DNA of 64,000 nt from Geomicrobium sp. JCM 19039 (GCF_000698145.1 NZ_BAXB01000013.1:56952-120951); one strand, 5' to 3'; shown: positions 26,844 through 36,419, counted from the stretch's first letter. The notes: generated by a model from the sequence alone, not told the origin. Made by a program: numbers and translations.

Positions 26844-27704
26844 TTGTTTATTCAATATAAGTCAGAAGAAATTGATCAGATTAACGTTTTTTACAGAGAA
26901 GCTGGCAATCGGGAAAATCCGACAATCCTCCTGCTGCATGGTTTTCCGTCTTCTTCCCATATGTTTCGCAATTTAATACCTAAGTTAATGGATGAGTTCC
27001 ATATTATTGCACCTGATTATCCTGGTTTCGGAAACAGCGATCAACCAGACATGGCGAATTTTGAATATAATTTTGATAACCTTGCGCTTACAATTGATAA
27101 ATTTGTAAAAAAAATAAAGTTGAAAACATTCAGTATATATGTCCATGATTACGGGGCGCCTATAGGCTTTCGATTGGCAGTAAAGCATCCTGAACGTATC
27201 CAAGCCATGATTACTCAGAACGGAAATGCATATGAGGAAGGACTAATGTCAGCTTGGGATCCTATACGCACGTATTGGGAAAATCCTAGTGAAGAAAACA
27301 AGAACAGTTTAAGACACCTCTTAAAAGTAGATTTTACGGAATACCAGTACAGAGATGGCACCCGTAAACCTGAAGCAATAAGTCCGGATGCTTGGAACAT
27401 GGATCAATTCGTTTTAGATCGCCCAGGTAATGATGAAATACAGCTTGCGTTGTATTACGATTATCAAAACAACGTTAAGCAATATCCAGAATGGCAAGAC
27501 TACTTCAGAACCCACCAACCTCCAACATTGGTTGCATGGGGGAAAAATGATATGTTCTTTGGTCCAAAGGGAGCTTTAGCTTTCCAAAACGATCTAAAAG
27601 ATTGCGACGTTCATCTATTAAATACGGGACATTTTCCACTAGAAGAAGAATTAGAAACAAGTGCCCACCTAATTAAACAATTTTTGAAAGATCGTTTAGC
27701 TTAA
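26844..27704 (+). CDS. Alpha/beta-fold hydrolase (haloalkane dehalogenase / epoxide hydrolase type)
   Basis: This is a 286-residue cytoplasmic hydrolase. I choose the TTG at 26844, which has GAGGTGAT at the right spacing; GTG at 26835 is in frame. LLHGFPSSSHMFRNL carries the oxyanion motif HGFP. The nucleophile elbow is VHDYGAPIGFRLA, with Asp as nucleophile rather than Ser, as in dehalogenases and epoxide hydrolases. The acid is probably in WGKNDMFFG and the catalytic His in NTGHFPLEEE. The natural substrate is unknown. It is probably repressed through the upstream palindrome. Confidence 0.85.
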   Translation: MFIQYKSEEIDQINVFYREAGNRENPTILLLHGFPSSSHMFRNLIPKLMDEFHIIAPDYPGFGNSDQPDMANFEYNFDNLALTIDKFVKKIKLKTFSIYVHDYGAPIGFRLAVKHPERIQAMITQNGNAYEEGLMSAWDPIRTYWENPSEENKNSLRHLLKVDFTEYQYRDGTRKPEAISPDAWNMDQFVLDRPGNDEIQLALYYDYQNNVKQYPEWQDYFRTHQPPTLVAWGKNDMFFGPKGALAFQNDLKDCDVHLLNTGHFPLEEELETSAHLIKQFLKDRLA

Positions 27705-27715
27705 ATACACGCTAC

Positions 27716-27752
27716 GAGAGCTCTTCACTGCGCTGTCCAGTGAAGAGCTCTC
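27716..27752 (+). terminator. Hairpin after the hydrolase gene
   Basis: GAGAGCTCTTCACTG-cgctgtc-CAGTGAAGAGCTCTC is a perfect 15-base stem starting 11 bases after the stop. There is no T run, so termination strength is uncertain. Confidence 0.6.
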
Positions 27753-27849
27753 ATCCAGAACAGTAGATGTACTGGCTATGATCACAAGTACATCTCAAGC
27801 AGCGTATGTCAGATTACGATACCGACTCTGGAGAACATTTGACTTTCCA

Positions 27850-28090
27850 ATAATGAACGTGTTTGAAAAAGATTTAATCATCTGTATCGTGACGTGAATT
27901 TCGCTTTACTTTCTTTGAAAAACCATGCCCCCCATCATCTAACACGAGGTACCCAATACCTGACTCTGTGCTGCGCAATACTTCAACAATTTTATCTTAT
28001 TCTTCTTTCATAACGCACGAATCATTTGCCCCTTGAGTGATTAGCATGGGTCTTGTCGTCGTATCGAATTATGTGATTGGAGAATCTCTA
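27850..28090 (-). pseudogene. S9-family peptidase C-terminal relic
   Basis: The minus-strand translation reads TTRPMLITQGANDSCVMKEE, a stop, DKIVEVLRSTESGIGYLVLDDGGHGFSKK. This matches the end of prolyl oligopeptidase / acylaminoacyl peptidase proteins: the catalytic Asp in QGANDxRV and His in DEGHGF. An in-frame stop and loss of everything upstream make it non-functional. 28091-28300 has nothing I can identify. Confidence 0.6.
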
Positions 28091-28300
28091 GTAAACCGTT
28101 CGGGCTTGTAATCCACATTTCCATGATTGGCTTCTAGAATTCAGAAACAGAATGATAGGAACTAAAGAGGTTGGAGACACCAAAGATGTCAACTTCTTAA
28201 GTGTCTACTTTGGAGGGGCATATCATATCAAGCAATAAGCGGGTTTATTATTATTAAGATGATCAAAATTTTGTTTGATAATGTGATGAATGATAATCCT

Positions 28301-28325
28301 AAAAAGAGCCCGCATATCGCGGGCT
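28301..28325 (-). terminator. Terminator of the minus-strand small relic
   Basis: On the minus strand AGCCCGC-gatat-GCGGGCT is followed by CTTTTTAGG, 11 bases after the stop codon at 28336. Confidence 0.8.
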
Positions 28326-28335
28326 TACCGAACAG

Positions 28336-28596
28336 TTAGGCAATCGTGGAAACTTTCATCCAATTTGTGGATTGTCCGTCAAACGTGCCTCCGTCAATAA
28401 CTAGCCTGATTTCAATCTCCTCGAAAGTATAATCCCCTTTACGAACCAAGGGCACTTCATTGCCACTGGTAACGTTCTCAATTACATATTCGCAGGTCGG
28501 ATTATTCATTTGTAAATTAACTAGACCATTATCAGGTTCAATGAATGAACATCTAATAGTGACATCCAGAAGCGATTGAAATCCTACTCTCTGATC
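28336..28596 (-). pseudogene. Third member of the small beta-rich protein family, 5' end lost
   Basis: An open frame of about 87 codons without any start codon ends at a TAA with its own terminator. The translation (LLDVTIRCSFIEPDNG, VNLQMNNP, EIRLVIDGGTFDGQST) parallels member 1 at 17157-17399 (ASITVTFNFEEPQDG, VIVEMITPES, FRLRVDGGVYDGQYS). The upstream leader RNA and promoter seen at the other two copies are missing; an inverted-repeat element abuts instead. Confidence 0.55.
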
Positions 28597-28651
28597 TCTC
28601 TAAATTCGGCTCTATATGTTGGGGTGGAAAAATAACTGAGTCAAAATAAAA

Positions 28652-28711
28652 TACGCAGGCTCCTATGTCCTCTATACTTGAATTTGCCAAAATAATTCAT
28701 AGACAAGGAGC
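28652..28711. repeat. Imperfect inverted repeat, possible insertion-sequence relic
   Basis: ATACGCAGGCTCCTATGTC is mirrored by GACAAGGAGCTGCGTAT 24 bases later. An ATG follows at 28721 with 18 sense codons (MHKRIRRSFQYSAQEEVVRI) before a stop. This looks like the start of a transposase truncated to its first residues, but I cannot name the family. Confidence 0.4.
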
Positions 28712-28770
28712 TGCGTATCCATGCATAAACGGATTAGACGATCATTCCAATATTCCGCGCAGGAGGAAGT

Positions 28771-28802
28771 AGTCAGGATATGAAAGCCTGACTGCTTTTT
28801 AT
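28771..28802 (+). terminator. Terminator upstream of the ABC transporter gene
   Basis: AGTCAGG...CCTGACT is followed by GCTTTTTAT. It isolates the next operon from upstream transcription. Confidence 0.65.
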
Positions 28803-28916
28803 TTGGCAAAGTGACAAAAATATCACATTGCCTCCCAATTTATCACCTAAAGCGTACGACCCATACCCATATAACAATTACACTATATATAGAACAACTT
28901 GATTGGAGTGTATGGA

Positions 28917-29695
28917 ATGAAAAGTCAAAAGACACCAAAGACCGTTTTAAATGCTGAGGGAGTAAGTAAGTCTTATGGCCAAAAGGGAAATGCACAAGAG
29001 GTATTGCAAGGAATTAATCTTCGAGTGATAGAGGGAGAGTTTGTTGGCATTATGGGCCTTCAGGCTCAGGCAAGACCACTCTTCTTAATACATTGGCTAC
29101 GATTGACCGTGCCACAGACGGACAAATATTTATAAACGAGCACGAGATTTCGAAAATGAAAGATCGCCAACTTTCAAGCATTCGCCGTCAACATCTCGGA
29201 TTTATTTTTCAGGATTACAATTTGCTTGATACGTTAACGGTAAAAGAAAATATATTGCTACCTGTTTCTTTAACAAAAATAAGCAAAAATCAAGCTGAAA
29301 CGGAGTTTCGTGCCATTTCAGGGATTTTAGGTATTACGGAATTAGCGAATAAGTACCCTTCTGAAATTTCGGGTGGACAAAAGCAACGCACCTCTGCAGC
29401 AAGAGCGTTAATTCACTCGCCTTCCCTTGTTTTTGCTGATGAGCCCACAGGTGCCCTTGATTCAAAAGCAGCCTCCAATTTATTGGAGAATTTAGATGAA
29501 ATTAATCAAACACGACAAGTCACGATTGTCATGGTCACTCATGACCCATTGGCCTCTAGCTATTGCAACCGTGTTGTCTTTCTAAAAGACGGAAGAATTT
29601 TTTCTGAATTGTACCGAGGAGAGAAAACGAGAGAATCCCTCTTTAAGGACATTCTTGATATGCAAGCCGTTCTTGGAGGAGGCACGCAGAAATGA
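28917..29695 (+). CDS. BceA/YxdL-type ABC transporter ATPase, one frameshift
   Basis: This is the ATPase of a peptide-antibiotic sensing and resistance transporter, about 259 residues after repair. The ATG at 28917 follows TTGGAGTG. A missing C near 29059 (GGGCCTTCA for GGGCCCTTCA) destroys Walker A, which should read GPSGSGKT; the repaired frame continues [19 protein letters not shown]. The Q-loop [10 protein letters not shown], signature ISGGQKQR and Walker [13 protein letters not shown] are present. RTSAARAL replaces the more usual RVAAARAL. It overlaps the permease gene by four bases. Its usual two-component partners (BceRS/YxdJK) are not next to it. Confidence 0.85.
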
Positions 29696-31611
29696 ATACA
29701 CAGAAACTAGTGATGCGGAGCATGCGAAAAAACATCAAAATGTATTATCTCTATTTTTTCGCCATGATCTTCAGCATAAGTTTGTATTTTATCTTTTCTA
29801 CCCTACAAAATGACGAAATGATTGTTACTATGGGTGAAGCTAGCGTGAACTTCTCCATGGCCTTTCAAGTTGCTGGATTATTACTCATTCTCATTACCAT
29901 TGTGTTTACGATGTACGCGACGAGCATCTTTATTCGAAGACGCAGTCAAGAAATCGGATTGTACCAGTTAATTGGCTTGTCAAAGGCTTGGGTCGCTAGG
30001 GTACTGATCTTGGAACACACAATTCTTGGTCTAGGCGCTTTACTCATCGGGTTGCTAGTCGGCGCTTTGCTCTCGCGACTCTTTCTTTTACTATTTATGA
30101 ACCTGATCGGTATTGAAACTACGATTGGCTTAAGCTTCTCCAGTCAGGCGCTTATCCAAACCATTGCTGTTTTTTCCTGCTTGATTGCGGTTACATCCAT
30201 TCAAATCATATGGACGACTTATCGAAGTACACTACTGCAATTGTTTCAAGCAAATCATCAAAATGATGAATTTGTCAAACGTCCAAGCATTGTTTCAAGC
30301 ATTTTAGGGGTAGCAGGAATAAGCCTCATCGGGTTTGGCTATTACGTGTCTACCTTGATAGTAGACAATGCCGATCAGCTGCTGTTTCTTATGCTACTCG
30401 TTCTCACAAGTACCATTCTTGGAACCTATGTCGTCTTCCATACGACAATAAGTTGGATATTATATGTTTATCGAAAAAAGCAAAATGGAAACCTCGGTCT
30501 GTATAATAGCCTGTCGATCGCACCATTAATGCACAGAATGAAGGGACACGCCAATTCACTAACCGTAATCACAGTATTGTCTGCGATGACCATCACGATG
30601 ATTTCCCTTTCTTATTCCTTGTATTATTCAATCGAAAATGATACGAGGTTGGCGATGCCTTTTGATTTTGCGGTGGAAAATATGCCGGAGGAAGCTGCCG
30701 CGATATCAAGTAGGTTAGAAGAGGAGCAGATTAAGTTCGAACATTATCAACTAGATGCCATACGATTTGATGGCGCGTGGGTGGAGCAGGATCCAAATGA
30801 AGACAATCGTCAAACAACGTTTATGCTTTTCTCAGCAGAGCAGGTGGCACAGGCTGGATTAGATGTTGAGTTTCCCCAAGATGGAAACGCCATACTTCAT
30901 AATAATCGAGCCATTATCGAAGGGATGCAGTTTTCATCTCCAAAAGATGTGCAGTACACATCAAACGATGAAACAAATCGGCTAACTGTCTCCGAGTATC
31001 GGTTAGATAACGTAATGAATTACAGGTTCTTTGGCAATCAATTGCTTGTTACTGAAGAAACATTCGAAGCAATGAGAGATAGCATTCAAGACGATGAACA
31101 CAAAGAATACTTGAGTTTTGATACATTTCAGTTATCAGAAACTGAAAAATCAGATATCGCCTCCGAGATCTTTCTAATCAGTGTAAATAGTGATTTTATC
31201 ATTGACTATTATACCTCATATGAACAATCGGTCCAAAACTTCGGACTTCTCATTTTCATCGCCGGATTTTTAGGTTTGGTGTTTCTCCTTTCAACAGGAA
31301 GCATATTGTATTTTAAACAAATGACGGAAGCTGAACAAGAAAAAACCCATTATCGAACACTACGACAACTTGGATTCCATGTAAACGATTTGATGAAAGG
31401 CATCGTTCGTAAACAGCTCTTTGTTTATTTGATTCCTCTAGGAGTTGGGTTATTGCACGCTACTTTTGCTCTTAATGTGGGCTCTGTTCTTATTGCCGCA
31501 AGCATGCTCACCCCAATCATCATTAGTATGGTAGTGTATATTGTCATCTATTTGCTGTTTATCATAATTACCATTCGCTATTACAAAAGAATCGTCACAA
31601 ATGCTTTATAG
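29692..31611 (+). CDS. BceB/YxdM-type ABC transporter permease
   Basis: This is a 639-residue FtsX-type permease with ten hydrophobic segments. A large extracellular domain between segments 7 and 8 (about residues 305-510) is the hallmark of BceB proteins, which recognise cell-wall-active peptides such as bacitracin or cationic host peptides. The [20 protein letters not shown] loop is typical for FtsX permeases. It is translationally coupled to the ATPase and followed by a YxeA-like gene, the order seen in the yxdLM-yxeA cluster of B. subtilis. Confidence 0.88.
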   Translation: MNTQKLVMRSMRKNIKMYYLYFFAMIFSISLYFIFSTLQNDEMIVTMGEASVNFSMAFQVAGLLLILITIVFTMYATSIFIRRRSQEIGLYQLIGLSKAWVARVLILEHTILGLGALLIGLLVGALLSRLFLLLFMNLIGIETTIGLSFSSQALIQTIAVFSCLIAVTSIQIIWTTYRSTLLQLFQANHQNDEFVKRPSIVSSILGVAGISLIGFGYYVSTLIVDNADQLLFLMLLVLTSTILGTYVVFHTTISWILYVYRKKQNGNLGLYNSLSIAPLMHRMKGHANSLTVITVLSAMTITMISLSYSLYYSIENDTRLAMPFDFAVENMPEEAAAISSRLEEEQIKFEHYQLDAIRFDGAWVEQDPNEDNRQTTFMLFSAEQVAQAGLDVEFPQDGNAILHNNRAIIEGMQFSSPKDVQYTSNDETNRLTVSEYRLDNVMNYRFFGNQLLVTEETFEAMRDSIQDDEHKEYLSFDTFQLSETEKSDIASEIFLISVNSDFIIDYYTSYEQSVQNFGLLIFIAGFLGLVFLLSTGSILYFKQMTEAEQEKTHYRTLRQLGFHVNDLMKGIVRKQLFVYLIPLGVGLLHATFALNVGSVLIAASMLTPIIISMVVYIVIYLLFIIITIRYYKRIVTNAL

Positions 31612-31626
31612 AAAGGAAGAAAAGTG

Positions 31627-31962
31627 ATGAAAAAGAAGATCATCATTTCTTGTCTCGCTGTCATCGTCACTATAGTTACGATTGCTAGCTTGTACCTGCT
31701 ATTTCGTGAAACAATTGATCGTTTTAATCCATTGATGGAGCAGGAATATGTATATGTCGAGGTTCGAGAAGAACCTGAAGATGATGACGGAAGATATAGA
31801 TATAGGGAGCAAGGTGTCACTGAAAGCGGAGAGACGAAACGAGTAGTATTCACCACCAGCACTACACTTGATCAAGGTACATTCGTAAGAGTACTCGCCA
31901 AAGGGTCTTATACAGAAGAATACGAACTTATAGAGGAAGAAAATATGCCACGGAATGAATAA
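31627..31962 (+). CDS. YxeA-family small exported protein
   Basis: This 111-residue protein has an N-terminal hydrophobic anchor or signal (KKKIIISCLAVIVTIVTIASLYLL) and a short beta domain (YVYVEVREEPEDDDGRYRYREQ, YTEEYELIEEENMPRNE), fitting the YxeA (DUF1093) family that accompanies Bce-type transporters. The ATG at 31627 follows AAAGGAAG. It is the last gene of the operon. Its function is unknown in the family beyond co-induction by peptide stress. Confidence 0.78.
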   Translation: MKKKIIISCLAVIVTIVTIASLYLLFRETIDRFNPLMEQEYVYVEVREEPEDDDGRYRYREQGVTESGETKRVVFTTSTTLDQGTFVRVLAKGSYTEEYELIEEENMPRNE

Positions 31963-32503
31963 ACTAGCTAATGTTACGGTGTTCAAATACAGCGCCCTGT
32001 GATAGGCAAGAGAATACCTTTTTACACGGAGCTGCATCAACAAGTTTGTGTAACTCAGTAATGCTATTACTCATGTCTAGAGGGGAAGATTCAAATTTCC
32101 CCTTCGCTTCATTTTCATATCGCGGATTAGGTGGTCTGGGTGGCTGTTCATGGTTCTCGCTTATTGAATGATATTTATTGTATAACCCTTTGATCGAATG
32201 AATGAGGGAAACTGAAGGAATGTCAGAGAAGGTTGAAGGACTTTCTGATACTTCTGTAAATGCCTAAAGAATTGATTAGCTTCTACTCTTGCTATTGCTT
32301 TGTGCATTGCTTTTTAATCTTTAGCCGTTTTTTAGAATATCCTCGTATAGTTAAGATTAATTTTATAATTATTGGATCGTGTAATTTTTGCTGTGTTTTT
32401 CTGACACCTGATAAAAAATGGAACTTTCATGCCGAAGTGTGTAGTTAAGGGTACTAAAACATGTGTCGTTTCAGGAGGCAGGTCCTAAATCTCTGCAAAC
32501 CTT
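31963..32503. other. Gene-free stretch
   Basis: I find no supportable gene. A GGGGAAG...TTTCCCC hairpin is at about 32081-32101. Short open frames here have no ribosome site or recognisable motif. Confidence 0.5.
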
Positions 32504-32896
32504 TAGCCCTTTCGGCTTGTATTGCAAAAAATACTCATTTTTATCGCTGGAATACATAGCCTTCTTACATGGCCTTATATCCGAAAGGAGAGGGGTTTGT
32601 CATAAGCGAAGAAAATAAGCACCACCATCCAAAAAAGAAGGATAATTTCGTTAAGAATACGTCTCGGGAAGTGACGGACGCATTTGGGAACACGGTCGAT
32701 TCGGCGGGACGCATCGTCAAGTCGGTTTCTGGTGAAGGCGGTCTCGTCGGAAAAGCAACCGACACGTCGGGGCGAATTCTAAAAGGCACGGCAGGCAAAG
32801 CCAACCAAGTGATTGGCAAATCGTCAGAAGCTCCCGGTAATCTGTACAGAAAAGCAAGAGGGACACGTAAGAAAAGTGAGGATGATAAGGAGTAAC
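32504..32896 (+). repeat. 393-base duplicated segment, copy 2
   Basis: Same length and ends as 23258-23650. Differences by eye include the start codon (ATG to ATA), TAG to TAT upstream, and a few third-position changes. The flanks are unrelated to those of copy 1. Confidence 0.88.
32569..32895 (+). CDS. Second copy of the small GR-repeat protein gene, original start lost
   Basis: The coding part is nearly identical to 23356-23649. The ATG used in copy 1 is ATA here (GTCATAAGC). A change from TAG to TAT further upstream opens an in-frame ATG at 32569, giving a possible 108-residue form beginning MALYPKGEGFVISEENK. That ATG has no ribosome site, whereas the original site (AAGGAGAGG) now lies inside the new frame. 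It is thus probably silent or poorly translated. A diverged hairpin AAGGGGG...CCCTTACC follows the stop. Confidence 0.55.
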   Translation: MALYPKGEGFVISEENKHHHPKKKDNFVKNTSREVTDAFGNTVDSAGRIVKSVSGEGGLVGKATDTSGRILKGTAGKANQVIGKSSEAPGNLYRKARGTRKKSEDDKE

Positions 32897-32973
32897 AAGG
32901 GGGATTATCCCTTACCATTACATGTGCCTTAGAGGACATATGTCTCCAACATGGGCATAACGGCAGAACCACA

Positions 32974-33016
32974 AAACCAAAGAACACCACCGAATTTCGG
33001 TGGTGTTCTTTGGTTT
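32974..33016. terminator. Long perfect palindrome, bidirectional terminator candidate
   Basis: AAACCAAAGAACACCACCGAA and its exact complement are separated by a single base (21-base arms). It lies just beyond the small-repeat gene copy 2 and 47 bases from the end of the convergent membrane protein gene. Confidence 0.6.
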
Positions 33017-33062
33017 GAATGGTGAATGCCATACCAATCTCTTAGAAACGATGGGTGCGGGT

Positions 33063-33620
33063 TTATGAAGGCCGTGCGTACCGATTGATCAATGTGTGTA
33101 GGCTCGACTTCTTCAGCTTGTGATTCTTCAAGATGATGAGGTTAAACCCGGTTTTGCCATAACTTAACCTATAACAAAAATAATTGACATACTCGACCAA
33201 TGAAAATATCAAAATTGCTATGGCGATGATGATGTCTGTTCCATTGCTATAATTTATCGCGATGTTCAATACGACAGGTAAACATAAAAGGCTCGTTATT
33301 TTTTGTAAATATCGATAGGTTTTAGCGACTTGAGTATGAAAGTTCAATTTAAATTTTATGGACAGGTAGCGATATAGCCAATAGAAGATCCCCTGCAAAA
33401 GGATAAAAACAAGATAAGCGAATGCAAAAAGGCTGGCAGCCCCCAAATCCAATAGGTAATAAACATAAATAAATATACACACGGCTACAAATTCACCTAA
33501 TGCAAGGTTGACTAAGCGTGCTTTCATCTTTTTTACCGTAATTTTTCCACCACCTTCATCTTCAATTAATGAAAAGTAATCTCGCCTAAAGAAGTGAGCA
33601 TTCTGTGATTCCGTGCCCAT
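33063..33620 (-). CDS. Membrane protein of unknown function
   Basis: This 185-residue protein has a polar N-terminus and four predicted membrane helices (about residues 36-56, 62-82, 107-125 and 128-148). The C-terminus is basic (ILKNHKLKKSSLHTLINRYARPS). I do not recognise a family. The start codon is ATG at 33620, without a strong ribosome site; an internal start near MKARLVNLALGEF (about residue 32) is possible and would leave just the membrane core. No operon partner is visible. Confidence 0.55.
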   Translation of the reverse strand: MGTESQNAHFFRRDYFSLIEDEGGGKITVKKMKARLVNLALGEFVAVCIFIYVYYLLDLGAASLFAFAYLVFILLQGIFYWLYRYLSIKFKLNFHTQVAKTYRYLQKITSLLCLPVVLNIAINYSNGTDIIIAIAILIFSLVEYVNYFCYRLSYGKTGFNLIILKNHKLKKSSLHTLINRYARPS

Positions 33621-33882
33621 TGAAGTAAAGTGATTTGTGCATAATGCCCCACTGAGATAACAGAAAAGCGGGATTCGTCAGATTGATTTTACGATAGATC
33701 TTGCTCAAGCTCTACGTTCAAAAGAGGATGAATGGTGAATTTAACTTCCTCAAAGCCCCATTCGTTAAAGAGAATAACAAAGGCAAACATGCACCTCTTG
33801 CTTGCTGTTTCGTTCGCCCGGGCGATCTCTTGCCATTAGCGCTTATGGAGATTGTGAAAGGTTCTTATGAGCACGAAATGAT

Positions 33883-33909
33883 CTACATGAACACTCGGTG
33901 TTCATGTAG
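33883..33909 (-). terminator. Palindrome overlapping the last codons of the repressor gene
   Basis: CTACATGAACAC-tcg-GTGTTCATGTAG is a perfect 12-base inverted repeat. The repressor's stop codon (TAG on the minus strand) is the last three bases of the palindrome. No strong T run follows. 33621-33882 otherwise holds no gene. Confidence 0.55.
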
Positions 33910-35039
33910 AAAGTGATGAATCGCAAAGGAAGCGGTTCCTTTCGCACAAGAGTAATGCCCAAGTCTTGAATAAATGACAGAGGTCGATTGACGGTTTTGG
34001 GTGGGGAGCCTCTGATCGAGAGATCGATGAATCCCATTATTTAACCAAGGTTCAAACCTCGCGAGTCGATTGCCGATGATGATTTTTTCAGGGTTAAATG
34101 TGTTGATAATGGTCACTAAGCCGATTCCTATATTAACGCCTATATCATGTAAACGTTGAAGTACTTCAGCATCTCCCTTTTTCGCCTTTTCTTCTAATAC
34201 ATGAAGGTTCTGATCATCGGTTTTGTCGAGTAGTGCCTTTTCAGACGCGTATAACTCCCAGCAGCCTCGGTTACCACAACGGCATTTTTGACCATTTGCT
34301 TCAATGGTCATATGCCCCATTTCCCCAGAAATTCCGTTTGATCCCCGGTACAATTCATGATTAATAATGATGCCAGTGCCAATTCCTATGCCTATACTTA
34401 CATAAACGAGATTGGCTTCTCCTTTTGAAAGGCCATAAAGGTGCTCAGCATAGACGCCTGCATTTGCTTCATTTTCTATAGTTACGACTAGCCCTGTCTG
34501 AGACGCAATCTGTTTTTTAAGATCTACATTTTCCCACGCCAGATTCGGTGCAAAAAGAATTTCTCCTTCATGATTGACAATACCAGGAACGCCGATGCCA
34601 ACACCAACGATCCCATAGGACTTTCAGGAGCACGATCTTTCAGGGAAGAAATCATGTTGACGATGATACGAACGGCAGCCTCTATACTTTGTTCCTGCAA
34701 ACTCTCCGTAAGTGTATCTAAAATATTTCCACTCAAGTCTGTTAGAACCGCTAATACATAATTAACACCTAAATCAATACCGATGGAAAAACCGGCTCGA
34801 TTGTTGTAGTAGAGCATGACAGGTTTTCTCCCCCCATTTGAATTTCCTGTCCCGATTTCATAAATGAGGGAGTCATTCATCAGGTCATTAGCCAGTGTCG
34901 ATACGGTGGCTTTGTTAAGACCTGTGTCTTTTGCAATTTGTGCCCGTGAGATGGGGCCTCTTGTTTCTATAGTATTTAACACAATGGATGTATTGATTTT
35001 CTTCACGAGGTTCAAATCTCCAGTTTTCTGAGAGCGCAT
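33883..35039 (-). CDS. xylR: ROK-family xylose repressor (XylR-like), one frameshift
   Basis: This is a sugar-responsive repressor of about 385 residues. The N-terminal winged helix spans about 15-75 (NTIETRGPISRAQIAKDTGLNKATVSTLANDL). The ROK sugar-kinase-like domain follows (SIGIDLGVNYVLAVLTDLSG; zinc-site motif GQKCRCGNRGCWELYAS). One missing base near 34617 breaks APESYGIVGVGIGVPGIV. It is divergent from a xyloside operon whose promoter carries a large XylR-like palindrome. Its last codons form a perfect hairpin (33883-33909), so the terminator is embedded in the coding sequence. Assignment as XylR rests on family plus context. Confidence 0.85.
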
Positions 35040-35100
35040 GTATTTACCCCTACCTTCGTTTAATGCCTATCTTAATTCCTTTTATTATACACAATTATTA

Positions 35101-35156
35101 TTGACAACGCTTACAAAAAAACCTATAGTTAGTTTAATCATTAAACTAACTATAGG
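35101..35156 (+). promoter_or_regulatory. xyl operon promoter with cre site and XylR operator
   Basis: TTGACA (35101) and TATAGT (35124) are 17 bases apart. The operator CCTATAGTTAGTTTAA-tca-TTAAACTAACTATAGG (35122-35156) has perfect 16-base arms with the AGTTTA...TAAACT core known for XylR, and it covers the -10 box. On the minus strand, TGTAAGCGTTGTCA (35102-35115) matches the CcpA cre consensus and overlaps the -35 region. Induction by xylose and catabolite repression by glucose are therefore likely. Confidence 0.85.
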
Positions 35157-35168
35157 GGAGGTTCTACA

Positions 35169-36419
35169 ATGTTCAAAAAAACAATGGGTGTTGGCTCGTT
35201 GATTCTACTATTAGGCGCGTGCAGTGGTGAATCCATAGACGAAATGGGGAATACTGAAGGGGAGACGGATGTTGAAGGCGGTAATAGCGGGGAAGTTACA
35301 CTTTGGTACTACTTTACAGGCAATCAAGAAGATCTATTTGTTGAATTGATTGAAGAATACAATGATTCTCAAGATGAAGTAGAAGTGGTTGGAGAATACA
35401 TACCTTTTCCCGACATTGCTCAGCAGCTTTCTGTTGGAATCGCAGGAGGGAACCTTCCTGACCTTGTGTTTTTAGACAATGTTGACAATGCATCGTTCGC
35501 AGCTATGGATGTGCTGGAAGATATGACTCCTTTAGTGGAGGATTGGGAAGAATTAGAACATTTTTATGAGGGACCGCTTCAATCGGCGATGCACGATGGG
35601 AAGCATTATGGTTTGCCATTCGCCAGTAATGCACTCGGCCTCTATTATAACGAAGAATTGTTGAATGAAGCAGGGGTAGAGCCACCGGAAACGTGGGATG
35701 AACTTCGGGAATATGCAGAAATGTTGACGAATGATCATATCCAAGGTTTTGCGATGTCAGCCGTCCGCTCAGAAGAAGGAGCGTTTCAATTTTACCCGTT
35801 TTTAAAGTCGACAGGTGCCGATTATGATCGCCTCAACACAGAAGAGGGAATCCGTTCACTAGAATTTTTAAAGAGTCTCATGGATGACGGCTCCATGAGT
35901 TCAGATGTACTCAATGCGACTCAAGATGATCTTGCTCGCCAATTCGCTCAAGAGAACCTGGCAATGATGATAAATGGGCCGTGGAATATCGACCGGCTCA
36001 CTTCTGAAAACCCGGATTTGGAGTTTGGCATCACACAAATTCCACGCGATGAAGAGCATGCGTCCGTACTTGGAGGAGAGAATCTCGCCATTATTCGTGA
36101 TAGCAATGTGGAAGATTCATGGGAGTTTTTCCAATGGTTATTTGAACCAGAGCGTTATGAGCAGTATACAGCCGATACAGGTGTGTTTCCTGCAAGACAA
36201 GACATTTTAGAAGGATCTGATTTTTGGAGCGAGGATCCCTATTTAAGTGGGTTTGTTCCAATTATGGAAGATGCTCATCCGCGAGGCCCATCACCAGAAT
36301 GGCCACAAATATCAGAAGTGTTGCAGTTGGCTCTCCAGGAAGTGCTTACTGACAGTTCAACACCAGAAGAAGCAATGGAAAACGCGGAAAATCAAATCGA
36401 CGATATTTCGGGTGAGTAA
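35169..36419 (+). CDS. Sugar-binding lipoprotein of an ABC importer (SBP family 1)
   Basis: This 416-residue extracellular lipoprotein is the substrate receptor of the xyloside importer. The lipobox is LLLGACS (Cys about residue 18), followed by an acidic Gly-rich linker. Family 1 features include VTLWYYFTGNQEDLFVELIEEYN, GIAGGNLPDLVFLDN, GLPFASNALGLYYNEELLNEAGVEPPETWDEL and MMINGPWNIDRL. The ATG follows GGGGAGG. It is the first gene behind the XylR operator. Likely cargo is a xylo-oligosaccharide or isoprimeverose-type alpha-xyloside, inferred from the GH31 enzyme in the operon. Confidence 0.9.
   Translation: MFKKTMGVGSLILLLGACSGESIDEMGNTEGETDVEGGNSGEVTLWYYFTGNQEDLFVELIEEYNDSQDEVEVVGEYIPFPDIAQQLSVGIAGGNLPDLVFLDNVDNASFAAMDVLEDMTPLVEDWEELEHFYEGPLQSAMHDGKHYGLPFASNALGLYYNEELLNEAGVEPPETWDELREYAEMLTNDHIQGFAMSAVRSEEGAFQFYPFLKSTGADYDRLNTEEGIRSLEFLKSLMDDGSMSSDVLNATQDDLARQFAQENLAMMINGPWNIDRLTSENPDLEFGITQIPRDEEHASVLGGENLAIIRDSNVEDSWEFFQWLFEPERYEQYTADTGVFPARQDILEGSDFWSEDPYLSGFVPIMEDAHPRGPSPEWPQISEVLQLALQEVLTDSSTPEEAMENAENQIDDISGE

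Noticed and set aside
33701..33916. Open frame on the plus strand beyond the ROK gene
   Set aside because: It overlaps the ROK gene's hairpin end, lacks a ribosome site and shows no motif.
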